Shown piece after piece: positions 35,180 through 42,570 of a DNA stretch of 64,000 bases. The position numbers and the translations under genes are program-made. The stretch covers positions 186,001 to 250,000 of the forward strand of contig JAEUMD010000013.1 in assembly GCA_016793635.1 (NCBI GenBank). The letters are read 5' to 3'. How positions within the stretch are numbered: the first letter of the stretch is position 1; each line of letters begins with the position of its first letter. The stretch is from Hyphomicrobiaceae bacterium (GTDB lineage: Bacteria; Pseudomonadota; Alphaproteobacteria; Rhizobiales; Hyphomicrobiaceae). The notes beneath the pieces were generated by a model. That model was not told the origin of the DNA and made no database searches. It saw nothing but the letters and a program-made list of their open reading frames with translations.

Positions 35180-35395
35180 ATGCGGCAATCTGGAATTGTG
35201 AAATTCTTCAATGCGCAGAAGGGTTATGGGTTCATCACGCCCGACGATGGCGGCAAGGACGTATTCGTGCACGTCACTGCCGTCGAGCGTTCGGGGGTTG
35301 GCCAGCTGAACGAAGGTATGCGGATTTCCTTCGAAACGGAGCCCGACAAGCGCGGCAAGGGCCCCAAAGCGGTGGAGCTTAGAATCGAGAGTTGA
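35180..35395 (+). CDS. Cold-shock protein (CspA family)
   Basis: A 71-residue single-stranded nucleic-acid binding protein with the cold-shock domain motifs RNP1 (KGYGFITP) and RNP2 (VFVHVTAVE), starting MRQSGIVKFFNAQ. It acts as an RNA chaperone. GGAGG lies 11 bases before ATG 35180; an upstream in-frame ATG would add an unrelated extension. A hairpin follows at 35453. Confidence 0.95.
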   Translation: MRQSGIVKFFNAQKGYGFITPDDGGKDVFVHVTAVERSGVGQLNEGMRISFETEPDKRGKGPKAVELRIES

Positions 35396-35452
35396 CGACG
35401 AGCGCGGCGCCTTGTGAGCGGTGCCTTTCGGATGGCGATGAGAAATCTTGCG

Positions 35453-35480
35453 CGCGAGCCCTTCTTCGGCTCGCGTGTTT
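35453..35480 (+). terminator. Probable terminator of the cold-shock gene
   Basis: CGCGAGCC / GGCTCGCG, an 8-bp stem with a 7-base pyrimidine-rich loop, followed by TGTTT. It is 58 bases after the stop. Confidence 0.65.
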
Positions 35481-35497
35481 CGTTTCAGGCACGGTCA

Positions 35498-35562
35498 ACT
35501 TCACGCCCAATCTTCACGCCCGGTCTTCAGGCCCAGTCTTGAGGCCCAGTCCTCAGGCGCGG
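35498..35562. repeat. 13-bp tandem repeat, five units
   Basis: Five degenerate units of about TCTTCAGGCCCAG in direct succession; the middle units differ from each other at one to three positions. Because 13 is not a multiple of three and no gene covers it, this is an intergenic minisatellite-like array. Confidence 0.75.
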
Positions 35563-35716
35563 TCCATGGCGTCTTCGAGTTTGCACCGTCACCCGGTCGC
35601 CACTGCAATCTAGAAAAAGACTTACTCCACAGCGGGCTGTCCTGAGGCGGCGTGCCGCATCGGTCGAAGTCGCGCTACTCTCCTGCAATTCGCATCCATT
35701 GTGGGAGATACAAGCG

Positions 35717-36022
35717 ATGTTCCATTCGAAGTCGTCGGTGAAGCTGGCAGCCCTTGCCGGGGCGATGCTGGTCGCGTCGGCCGCACCATCCTTTGCCGGA
35801 TCGTGCGTGACCAAGGCCGCCGAAGGCACCGGGTCCGACGAGAAGGCAGCCAAGTTCCAGGTGGACGAGGCGCTGCTGCAGGCCGTCGATTGGGGTGCAT
35901 GGGCCGCGTGGATGGCCAATGGCACCACCCCCGGCTACAACTACGGCCCGCGCAAGTACAACTGCAAGAAGGGCGGCATCGGCGTCGTTTGCCGTGGCCA
36001 GGCGAAGATCTGCAAGCTTTGA
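35717..36022 (+). CDS. Small exported protein, tandem paralog 1
   Basis: A 101-residue protein with signal peptide ending SFAGSC and four cysteines in the mature part (GSCVTKAAEG, YNCKKGG, VVCRGQAKICK). The next gene encodes a protein with the same layout: GSCV at the mature start, an EG pair, AKF, an Ala-rich helix, a middle cysteine-lysine pair and a final C-x6-CK. The two are tandem duplicates separated by 43 bases and share a terminator. Function unknown; likely periplasmic with two disulfides. Confidence 0.78.
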   Translation: MFHSKSSVKLAALAGAMLVASAAPSFAGSCVTKAAEGTGSDEKAAKFQVDEALLQAVDWGAWAAWMANGTTPGYNYGPRKYNCKKGGIGVVCRGQAKICKL

Positions 36023-36065
36023 AACGACGGCCGCATCGACCGGCCAGAGTTCAAACGAGGATCAA

Positions 36066-36335
36066 ATGATGTTTGCTTCCAAGCTTGCGACGGGGGCCGT
36101 TTCCGCCCTGCTCCTGGCAGCCGCACTTTCCGCTCCGGCTAGCGCCGGCTCATGCGTGCGGGCCGGCGGCGAGGGCTCCAACGTTCTCCCCGACGTAGCC
36201 AAGTTCATGGCCAATGCCGCCCTCGCCAATTCCATCAGCGCGCTCGGTATGAAAGCCAAGGGTCCGATCGCCACGTCGTGCAAGACGAACCTGCTGCTCA
36301 CGACCTGCGTGTCGCGGCAGCGCGCCTGCAAGTGA
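36066..36335 (+). CDS. Small exported protein, tandem paralog 2
   Basis: An 89-residue paralog of the preceding protein. It has a signal peptide ending SAPASAGSC, then GSCVRAGGEG, DVAKFMANAAL, SCKTN and a closing CVSRQRACK. The lysine and glycine residues of the middle part differ, so the copies have diverged well. ATG at 36066 (or the adjacent 36069), with GAGGATC upstream. Function unknown. Confidence 0.75.
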   Translation: MMFASKLATGAVSALLLAAALSAPASAGSCVRAGGEGSNVLPDVAKFMANAALANSISALGMKAKGPIATSCKTNLLLTTCVSRQRACK

Positions 36336-36396
36336 CAGCCGTACGCGGACACGCCGATTGTCTTCGGCGTCTCCCCAACGGAACATCGCACCCATG

Positions 36397-36428
36397 AAGG
36401 CCCGCCGAATCCGTTCGGCGGGCCTTTC
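36397..36428 (+). terminator. Intrinsic terminator of the paralog pair
   Basis: AAGGCCCGCCGAA-TCCG-TTCGGCGGGCCTT, a perfect 13-bp stem with a tetraloop, ending in a short T-run, 62 bases after the stop. Confidence 0.9.
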
Positions 36429-36571
36429 CCATGGCGTTCAGGTTGCTCGAAATACCGATGGGGCACACCCGGCAGTCCGTCGCTCGATCATCGTCCTGCC
36501 CAAGGCCAGCGGCCCTGCGCGTGTCCGGCGGGCGACAGAGCCCGTCCTTTTCTCTGGAAACCAACGCGTTC

Positions 36572-36601
36572 GTTAGACGTTTCGTTTAGGATTTGGTTTA
36601 G
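36572..36601 (+). promoter_or_regulatory. Phased GTT(T)AG direct repeats
   Basis: GTTAG, GTTTAG and GTTTAG start 12 bases apart (36572, 36584, 36596), about 40-70 bases before the next start codon. Such phasing near the helical repeat is typical of tandem binding by a response regulator. No factor can be named. Confidence 0.4.
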
Positions 36602-36641
36602 GTTGTCTCAGAATGAAGGTGTTCACTGAGAGGCGGGTACG

Positions 36642-36989
36642 ATGAAAGGCAAGATGCTTGTGGCGCTCCTGGCGGCCTGCGCGGCCGTCGTTTCGGTCAG
36701 CGCGCCGGTCGAAGCCGGTGAGCGCGGCTGGCGCGGCCACCATAAGAGCTACTCGCACCGCCGTGGTCCGCAGGTTCGCGGGTATGTCGCACGGCGCGGC
36801 GGGTACTCGTATTCCTATGCAGAGTCAGTCAACACTTACGGCGACTCGTTCGCCCGTTATGGGGCCGGCAATTCGCTGCGCGATCCTTCGATGGAAAATC
36901 AGCAGACGATCGCTGGTCCGTTCGACAATGGGTTCTTCTTCGACTCGGGCAGCAGCGCGCGCGGTGGCGACGCGCCCTACATGAACTGA
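36642..36989 (+). CDS. Small exported Tyr/Ser/Gly-rich protein
   Basis: A 115-residue protein with a signal peptide ending APVEAG, then a basic, aromatic region (GWRGHHKSYSHRRG, then YSYSYAESVNTYGDSF) and a Gly/Asp/Asn-rich tail. There are no cysteines in the mature part. It is probably a small envelope or secreted protein; I do not recognise the family. A very strong terminator follows, so it is likely monocistronic. Confidence 0.7.
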   Translation: MKGKMLVALLAACAAVVSVSAPVEAGERGWRGHHKSYSHRRGPQVRGYVARRGGYSYSYAESVNTYGDSFARYGAGNSLRDPSMENQQTIAGPFDNGFFFDSGSSARGGDAPYMN

Positions 36990-37448
36990 ACCGATCCACA
37001 GTCGTGGGATTGTCGCGGGTGCGTTGCGAAAGCAGCGCGCCCGCGATTTTTTTGATGCGGGGACAGCGCGCGCAGTCTGTCTTCGGCTTCAACAGCGAGA
37101 CGATTGTCCGATCGACGTAAGTTCTCCAAAGGCAGCGTAGAACAGCGGTCTAGATCACGGTGCTAAAGCCAAAACGCAGCGTCACTCCGGCCGCATACGG
37201 AGGCTTTGCCGCTCGAGCGGTGCACTCGGGGCGCACTAGGCAAGCCCTGGCCCTCGCGTCTATAGCTGTTGGCGATGGTATCGGCGCTAGAGCACCACCC
37301 GTCCATTCGCAATCTTCGGAGGCGATGAGCGGGTAGAGCATGCGGCTCGAGAACCAATATGCCGGAGCGCTTCCTTCCGATCAGGGAAACCGCTTGTATT
37401 CCGTCTGATCGGACAGCGCTCGAGTGTCGTAAGAGGGGTTTCGTCGCC
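36990..37448. other. Gap containing a strong terminator
   Basis: About 460 bases. A terminator occupies 37013-37053; the rest must contain the promoter of the next gene. No further gene was found. Confidence 0.5.
37013..37053 (+). terminator. Intrinsic terminator
   Basis: TCGCGGGTGCG / CGCGCCCGCGA, an 11-bp stem with one mismatch and a 12-base loop, followed by seven consecutive T. It is 24 bases after the upstream stop. Confidence 0.93.
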
Positions 37449-37877
37449 ATGTCGTCCATCGCCAAGCTATTGAGCATCGCCGTTGCCGCCACCGCCGTGA
37501 CGGCGGTCGCCGTGCCCGCTGCGCAGGCCAAGTGCACACGCCTCGGTTTCTCCGTGAACGATTACGGCAAGGACGGTCCGACCAAGGACGCCAAGGAGCT
37601 TCTCGACAAGTACATCGCCAAGTGGGCCAGCGAGAAGGGCGTCGCCAAGTACACGGTCGGTAAGAAGGACGTGAACTGCGAGCTGTTCCTCAACTTCATC
37701 GTCTTCGACGAGCACACCTGCCGGGCCGAGGCAACGGTGTGCTGGGGTGATGGCGGTGCGCCAGAAAAGCCCGGTGTCGCTGCCAAAAAGAGCGAAGCCT
37801 CGTCCATGACGACCGGAACGATCGCAAAGCCGGCCGGTGCGGCTCCGGTGGCGCCCGCTGCCAAGCCTGCGCAGTAA
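37449..37877 (+). CDS. Exported protein with four conserved-looking cysteines
   Basis: A 142-residue periplasmic protein. A signal peptide ends in VPAAQAKC; the mature core contains CTRLGFSVNDYGKDGP, KELLDKYIAKWA, NCELFLNFIVFDEHTC and ATVCW, giving four cysteines likely to form two disulfides, then a low-complexity Ala/Lys/Pro tail. I recall similar uncharacterised proteins in rhizobia, but no function. Start 37449 is chosen because the signal peptide follows directly; an in-frame ATG at 37359 adds an unrelated stretch. Confidence 0.75.
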   Translation: MSSIAKLLSIAVAATAVTAVAVPAAQAKCTRLGFSVNDYGKDGPTKDAKELLDKYIAKWASEKGVAKYTVGKKDVNCELFLNFIVFDEHTCRAEATVCWGDGGAPEKPGVAAKKSEASSMTTGTIAKPAGAAPVAPAAKPAQ

Positions 37878-37917
37878 GGCACGCCGGAACTGAGATCGCT
37901 TCGATCCCGTGATTGTG

Positions 37918-37949
37918 AGCGCCCTGGAGCTTGGTAACTTCAGGGCGCT
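37918..37949 (+). terminator. Hairpin between convergent genes
   Basis: AGCGCCCTG / CAGGGCGCT, a 9-bp stem with a 14-base loop, lying between the exported-protein gene and the convergent fetB and touching the fetB stop codon. A T-rich stretch follows on the + strand. Confidence 0.6.
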
Positions 37950-38761
37950 TACGTTTTGGTACGGCGCTGCGAAAGCCGGTCGAGCCGTAGGCGGTGCCGG
38001 TCGTCGGTGATGAGAAGCACACCACCAAATGTCGCAATGACCGCAGCGAGGGCTGTCATGCCCGAGATCAGGAACATGATGAGGATCTGGTATTTGGTGG
38101 CCTCGACCGGATCGACGCCTGCGAGGATCTGACCTGTCATCATGCCCGGCAGGGATACGATACCCGCGGCCGACATCGCGTTCAGGATCGGCATCATTCC
38201 GGTCTTGAGTGCGCGCCGCGTCACCTGAGAGAGTGCTTCGAAACGCGGTGCGCCGAGCGCAAGCCTCGCCTCAATCGCCGCCCGCTCGCGCTCGGCGCCG
38301 CTCGACAAGGTGTCGAGCACGAGACTGATGCCCGTCATCGCGTTGCCGAGCACCATGCCGAGGATCGGCAGCACGAAACGCGGCGCAGCAAGTGGCTCGG
38401 GTTGGATCACCGCGCCGACGGCGAACACGGTTCCGAGCGTGCCGACGAATAAAAGCGTGCCGGTGCCGAGCCCGAACGACCAGAGCCCCGGCAGTCGCTT
38501 TTCCTGCCTCGAAAAGATCTCGTACCCAGCCGCTACGATCATCACGGTCGCGAGCGCCAGCGTCCATAGCGGCGAGGTCTGCGCAAAGATCCACTTCAGA
38601 ACCAGGCCGACGAGCGAGAGCTGTACGATGACACGCAGAGTGGCGACGGCGAGAGAGCGCTCCATGTCGAGACGGAAGGCGAGCGACACGGCGGCGTTGA
38701 CGAGGATCAGGCAGGCAGCCAGTGCGAGGTCGACGACATCGAGGGCAACGTAGCTGCTCAT
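37949..38761 (-). CDS. fetB: ABC transporter permease, FetB/UPF0014 family
   Basis: Membrane subunit of a two-gene ABC exporter; in E. coli FetAB exports iron and protects against peroxide. 270 residues with about seven hydrophobic segments and the family stretch PILGMVLGNAMTGISL followed by LALGAPRFEAL. The ATG overlaps the stop of the ATPase gene by four bases, so the subunits are coupled. Substrate by analogy only. Confidence 0.88.
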   Translation of the reverse strand: MSSYVALDVVDLALAACLILVNAAVSLAFRLDMERSLAVATLRVIVQLSLVGLVLKWIFAQTSPLWTLALATVMIVAAGYEIFSRQEKRLPGLWSFGLGTGTLLFVGTLGTVFAVGAVIQPEPLAAPRFVLPILGMVLGNAMTGISLVLDTLSSGAERERAAIEARLALGAPRFEALSQVTRRALKTGMMPILNAMSAAGIVSLPGMMTGQILAGVDPVEATKYQILIMFLISGMTALAAVIATFGGVLLITDDRHRLRLDRLSQRRTKT

Positions 38762-39384
38762 GCGTCGCCCACCTTGCTTTGTCGTGTGCTGCCGGGCGGC
38801 GTCGGACCGAGCTGTAGGCGCGCGTCGGCGAGGCGGTGCACCTGCGCCGCGTCGTGACTGACGAGTATGACGGAACGCCCGGCGAGCGCCTGATAGCGGA
38901 TGAGTTCTTCGGCGAGGGCCGCGGAAACGGGATCGAGGGCTCCGGTCGGCTCGTCGAGAAGCAGTACACGAGGCTGATCGGCCATGGCCCTCGCCAGTGC
39001 GAGGCGCTGACGCTCACCGGTCGAGAGCTGGGCGAGCGGGCGGTCGAGAATGGCGGCATCGAGGCCAAGGTCGCTGGCTAGCTTGCGCGCGCGTTCGAGC
39101 AGGATCTTCTCGCCGCTGAAAACCTCGGCTGCCGTGTCTGTCCACCAGGCCGGTTCGGCGGCGGCGAAACGTACCTTGCGTCGCCACTCCGTCGCCGGCA
39201 TCTCGTTGCGCGCGGCGCCGTCGAGAGTCAGATAGCCGCTCGCCTCGTCGAGGTCCGCGATGGCGCGAAGCAGGCGCGTCTTGCCGGCACCAGATGGGCC
39301 CTCGATCGCGAGGCATTCGCCGTCGGCGACGGAAAACGACAGCGGCGGCAGGGTGCCTGCTCTCAAGTTTTCGATGCGCAGCAT
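38758..39384 (-). CDS. fetA: ABC transporter ATP-binding subunit, FetA-like
   Basis: ATPase partner of the FetB-like permease, 208 residues. Walker A GPSGAGKT (29-36), signature LSTGERQR, Walker B VLLLDEPTG and switch histidine in VSHD are all present. Start 39384 gives the usual N-terminus MLRIENLRAG; a longer frame to 39423 is possible but adds nothing recognisable. Confidence 0.88.
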   Translation of the reverse strand: MLRIENLRAGTLPPLSFSVADGECLAIEGPSGAGKTRLLRAIADLDEASGYLTLDGAARNEMPATEWRRKVRFAAAEPAWWTDTAAEVFSGEKILLERARKLASDLGLDAAILDRPLAQLSTGERQRLALARAMADQPRVLLLDEPTGALDPVSAALAEELIRYQALAGRSVILVSHDAAQVHRLADARLQLGPTPPGSTRQSKVGDA

Positions 39385-39580
39385 GGGGTCTTTCCGGTTC
39401 ACGCCCACATACCGCAATCGCACGGGTTGCGAAACCGCCGATGGAACTTGCCTGGTCTGCGTTTCAGTCGGCGGGCCTGTTGATGGCCCCTACTCGCTTC
39501 CGAAGCCGCCTCGCGCAGAATGGCGCAGCGAGATGGGCGGTGCGCCGGGGCGGTGAACCCACTTGCGCTTGGGCGGAACG

Positions 39581-39609
39581 CGAAAACGGGGCGCCAGGTG
39601 CGCCCCGTT
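39581..39609 (-). terminator. Terminator of the receiver gene
   Basis: On the - strand, AACGGGGCG / CGCCCCGTT forms a 9-bp stem with a 7-base loop followed by TTTT. It lies 32 bases downstream of the receiver-protein stop. Confidence 0.85.
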
Positions 39610-39640
39610 CGTATGCCCTGCGACGCGACGTTTCGAACCG

Positions 39641-40009
39641 TCAGGAATAAAGCGAGATCTCGGTGATCTTGCCGTCGAAGGCGATGCGGTCGAACGGCTT
39701 GAGAAGGCAGTCGTCGGCGCCGATCTTTTTCGCCCGGGCGATATCTTCGTTGTCGTTTTCGGTCGTCATGTAGATGATGAACGGGTGGCGGTTGGCTTCC
39801 ATCGCGCGCAGTGCGGAGATGGTTTCGAGCGGTGCCTTGCCCGGCATGTGCCAGTCGACGAGGATGAGATCGGGCATCGCCACTTCGCAGCGCATCAGCG
39901 CCTCGTCGCCGTTCTCGGCCTCGGTGACCATGAAACCGAGGCGTTCGAGAAATGCACGCGCCACGCGACGAATGACGTCGGAATCGTCCACCACCATGCA
40001 ATGCTTCAT
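39641..40009 (-). CDS. CheY-like single-domain response regulator
   Basis: A 122-residue receiver domain without output domain. It starts MKHCMVVDDSDVIRRVARAF; the phospho-accepting D52 is in LILVDWHMP and the conserved lysine in LLKPFD. It is encoded downstream of chpT on the same strand and has a perfect CtrA-type site 100 bases before its start. Receiver-only proteins in alphaproteobacteria act as phosphate sinks, chemotaxis regulators or adaptors in cell-cycle phosphorelays; which applies here cannot be told. A terminator follows. Confidence 0.9.
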   Translation of the reverse strand: MKHCMVVDDSDVIRRVARAFLERLGFMVTEAENGDEALMRCEVAMPDLILVDWHMPGKAPLETISALRAMEANRHPFIIYMTTENDNEDIARAKKIGADDCLLKPFDRIAFDGKITEISLYS

Positions 40010-40108
40010 AGGCACGGGCTCCGGAAATATGGATGGCCACGGCCGCTCGCCTCTGCCGCGCGGCAAGCGATCCGTGAGAGCAACATCCAATACATTGACC
40101 CGGGTTTG

Positions 40109-40124
40109 GTTAACTTGGCGTTAA
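40109..40124 (-). promoter_or_regulatory. CtrA-type binding site
   Basis: Read on the - strand, TTAACGCCAAGTTAAC is an exact match to the CtrA consensus TTAA-N7-TTAA, with both half-sites even in the full TTAAC form. It is centred about 107 bases before the start of the receiver gene and downstream of chpT, and so most likely controls the receiver gene. Confidence 0.8.
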
Positions 40125-40267
40125 ATAGCTCGGAATGGAGCAATTCACGCGTGCAATTTTCAATCCAGGCGTGTCCGCGTTCGATTAGGGATCGGTTGCC
40201 AAGGATGACGAGAGAGCGCAGTCGATCAAACGCGGTTCGCTTCCTTCTCAAACGATCGCGCCTCGAG

Positions 40268-40912
40268 TCAGCCGAACGGTTTGGCGGAGAGGAGAATATC
40301 GGCGCCGTCCTTGAGGATCTCGAGGCGCATGCCTGAAGTACCCGCGAGGCGCCACGTGTAGTAGGCCTGGACCGTCAGGGCATCGAGCGCCGGAGGCTTC
40401 TGGCCTGCGACGAACTCGGTCAGATACTGCGGCGGACGTGCGCCGACACCTCGGCAGCGGACGAGGAAGCTCGGAGCCTCAGTCGTGCCGCCCATGAGCA
40501 CGTCGATGTCGCCGCCCTTCGGCAGCGCTGTGATGGCGGCGGAGATGAGGTTCAGCAGCAGCTTGACCTTGTCCTTCGCCATGTGCCCGGCCAGTCCGCG
40601 CCAGTTCAACCGGTGCTTACCCTGGCCAATCAGCCCGTGCGAAATCTGCTCGGCGGTGCCGAGATCGATCAGTGCTCCGGCCGATCCGGCCGCGCCGAAC
40701 GCGAAGCGCGCGAATTGCAGGCGGGCTGAAGCCTGCTCGGTGACGTTGCGGATCACGTCGAGTGCGTAGCTCTTCGATTCCGCGTCGTTGTCCTGGTCGA
40801 AGATCTCGAGACCGTTGTAGATGGCACCGACGGGGCCGATCACGTCATGGCAAATCTTGCTCGAGATCAGTGCGGCGAGCTCGAGATCGGTCGGTTGTGC
40901 GATGCTGGTCAT
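40268..40912 (-). CDS. chpT: Histidine phosphotransferase ChpT
   Basis: Phosphotransferase of 214 residues that in Caulobacter passes phosphate from the kinase CckA to CtrA and CpdR. The four-helix dimerisation region has the motif SSKICHDVIGPVGAIYNGLE with H22, followed by a degenerate ATPase-like domain (AAITALPKGGDIDV). Start 40912 gives the family N-terminus; the longer frame is basic and low-complexity. It is beside a receiver protein with a CtrA-type site and divergent from eipA. Confidence 0.92.
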   Translation of the reverse strand: MTSIAQPTDLELAALISSKICHDVIGPVGAIYNGLEIFDQDNDAESKSYALDVIRNVTEQASARLQFARFAFGAAGSAGALIDLGTAEQISHGLIGQGKHRLNWRGLAGHMAKDKVKLLLNLISAAITALPKGGDIDVLMGGTTEAPSFLVRCRGVGARPPQYLTEFVAGQKPPALDALTVQAYYTWRLAGTSGMRLEILKDGADILLSAKPFG

Positions 40913-41367
40913 AATATGCCCCCAAGTGAGCGACGCGCCGGCGGGCCGCGGTCGCGCGGCTGGCGGTAGTCTCGACGCTCGTGTTGATCGCGGCTGCTCG
41001 AGCGCGAACGCGCTCACGCGAGCAGACAGGGGCCGCTGTAGTCCGGCTTGTCATTCGACAGATACATGCGGTTCGCCACGAAGCAAAGCCCCGCCGCCAC
41101 GATCGGACCGGATGATCAATGTGTTTCACAGGGCTTGGGGCGGGCGGGCAACAAACGGAGCTATCGCCCAGCACGAGCGAGGCCACACTTTGGCAATAGT
41201 TTCCGAGAAATCTGGCGATATAGAGCGCAGAGTTCGAAGGCACTGATTCGCGATCGCGCCCGGCTCACATGCTGTGCGCCAGGCGAGTTGGCCGTTGCCG
41301 CGTCTCCCTCCTGCGTGTGAACGAGGCGCTGGGCGGCGGGTCGCCGCCGTGTTCTAGGAATCGAGAG
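40913..41367. other. Divergent region between chpT and eipA
   Basis: 455 bases that should hold both promoters. I searched for a CtrA-type TTAA-N7-TTAA site because eipA is CtrA-controlled in relatives, and found no TTAA pair here. Nothing else was identified. Confidence 0.5.
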
Positions 41368-42288
41368 ATGCGAGCCAAATTCCGTCACATCCTTGCCGCG
41401 CTGATCGGCGCCGGCATCGTACACACCTCCGCCGCCGGCCCGGCGGCTGCCGCCGAACCGGCCGCCGCAGGCGGCACCGTCGTCGCGCAGGCGAACGACG
41501 TCTACCGGCCGCCGCAGAACAGCTATGGGGGAGGCAGCTACGGCTCCGGCAGCACCTACAACTCCGGCCCGCGCACCGACGATGCCTACCGTCCCCCGGC
41601 AAGCGGAGGCGGATACGGCGGCTCCTACGATGATCGCAGCTACAGCAGTGGCGGCGTTCCGCCGAGCGGCAGCTACGGCGAGCCGTACTCGCCCGCTCCC
41701 GCCGACGGCCGCGTCGCCCGCGAGAATTACGATAACCAGGGCCAGCGCCGTGACTACTACGACGATCGCGGTCCACGCCGGGACGAATTCGACCGCCGTG
41801 CCGACGATACCTACTCGCAGAACGAGATCGTCTCGGCCGGTCACAGCTTCTTCGGTTCGATCAGTCGCGGCCTCGCCAGCGTCATCGAGCACGCCTTCAA
41901 GAAGGCCGGCCGCCCCAACGGCTACATTCTCGGTGAGGATGCCAGCGGCGCGTTCGTCGCGGGGCTGCGGTATGGCGAGGGCAAGCTCCACACAAAGAAC
42001 GCGGGAACTCACCCGGTCTACTGGCAGGGCCCATCGGTCGGTTATGACTTCGGCGGCGCTGGAGCCAAGACGATGGTGCTCGTCTACAACCTCAGAGACC
42101 CCTCGGAGGTCTATCATCGCTTCGGTGGCGTCGAGGGCTCGGCTTACCTCGTCGGCGGCGTCAGCATCCAGTTTCAGAAGCACGGCGACGTGACGATGGC
42201 GCCAATCCGGGCCGGTGTAGGCCTCAGGCTAGGTGCCAATGTCGGGTATTTGAAGTATACCCGCAAACCGACCTGGAATCCGTTCTGA
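41368..42288 (+). CDS. eipA: DUF1134 envelope protein, EipA family
   Basis: Periplasmic protein of 306 residues. A signal peptide (HILAALIGAGIVHTSAAGPA) is followed by a long Tyr/Gly/Ser/Pro-rich linker (about 40-150) and a DUF1134 domain (SFFGSISRGLASVIEHAF to VGYLKYTRKPTW). In Brucella and Caulobacter EipA is a small beta-barrel protein needed for envelope integrity and connected to cell division; the gene is part of the CtrA regulon. The linker here is longer than I would expect. It is divergent from chpT and followed by a coiled-coil membrane protein. Confidence 0.88.
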   Translation: MRAKFRHILAALIGAGIVHTSAAGPAAAAEPAAAGGTVVAQANDVYRPPQNSYGGGSYGSGSTYNSGPRTDDAYRPPASGGGYGGSYDDRSYSSGGVPPSGSYGEPYSPAPADGRVARENYDNQGQRRDYYDDRGPRRDEFDRRADDTYSQNEIVSAGHSFFGSISRGLASVIEHAFKKAGRPNGYILGEDASGAFVAGLRYGEGKLHTKNAGTHPVYWQGPSVGYDFGGAGAKTMVLVYNLRDPSEVYHRFGGVEGSAYLVGGVSIQFQKHGDVTMAPIRAGVGLRLGANVGYLKYTRKPTWNPF

Positions 42289-42570
42289 GCCGCCCGGTCG
42301 CGAAGCGATGCGGCGCGACGGACGGTGACGGACGGGGTTTGCGGTGGGACGCTCGAGGTCGGGCGCTCGAGGAACTGGCGGGTGGGCAAGCGAGCCGGGG
42401 GGCCGCCGTCCGCCCGGGTGCGATCGTTCCTGTTGGAAACGGTCTCGCTTCCTGCGGAAACGTGTTAGGCACGCTGAGCTATCGTTCAGTGGTGTGATAC
42501 ACGGCTCCGACGGTTGCCGGGCGGATTCGACCGGAGCGTGGGCACCGAGAGACATTTCGAGGGACGGCGT

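Larger units (their letters stand above)
35396..35716. other. Gap with terminator and 13-bp tandem repeat
   Basis: 321 bases with a probable terminator at 35453-35480 and a five-unit tandem repeat at 35498-35562. No gene seen. Confidence 0.6.
36336..36641. other. Gap with terminator and phased direct repeats
   Basis: 306 bases holding a strong terminator (36397-36428) and, before the next gene, three GTT(T)AG elements at 12-base spacing (36572-36601). Confidence 0.6.

Noticed and set aside
36556-36581. GGAAAC-N16-CGTT, similar to an EcfG general-stress promoter
   Set aside because: The -35 element differs from GGAAC by one base and no other support exists; kept out of the feature list.
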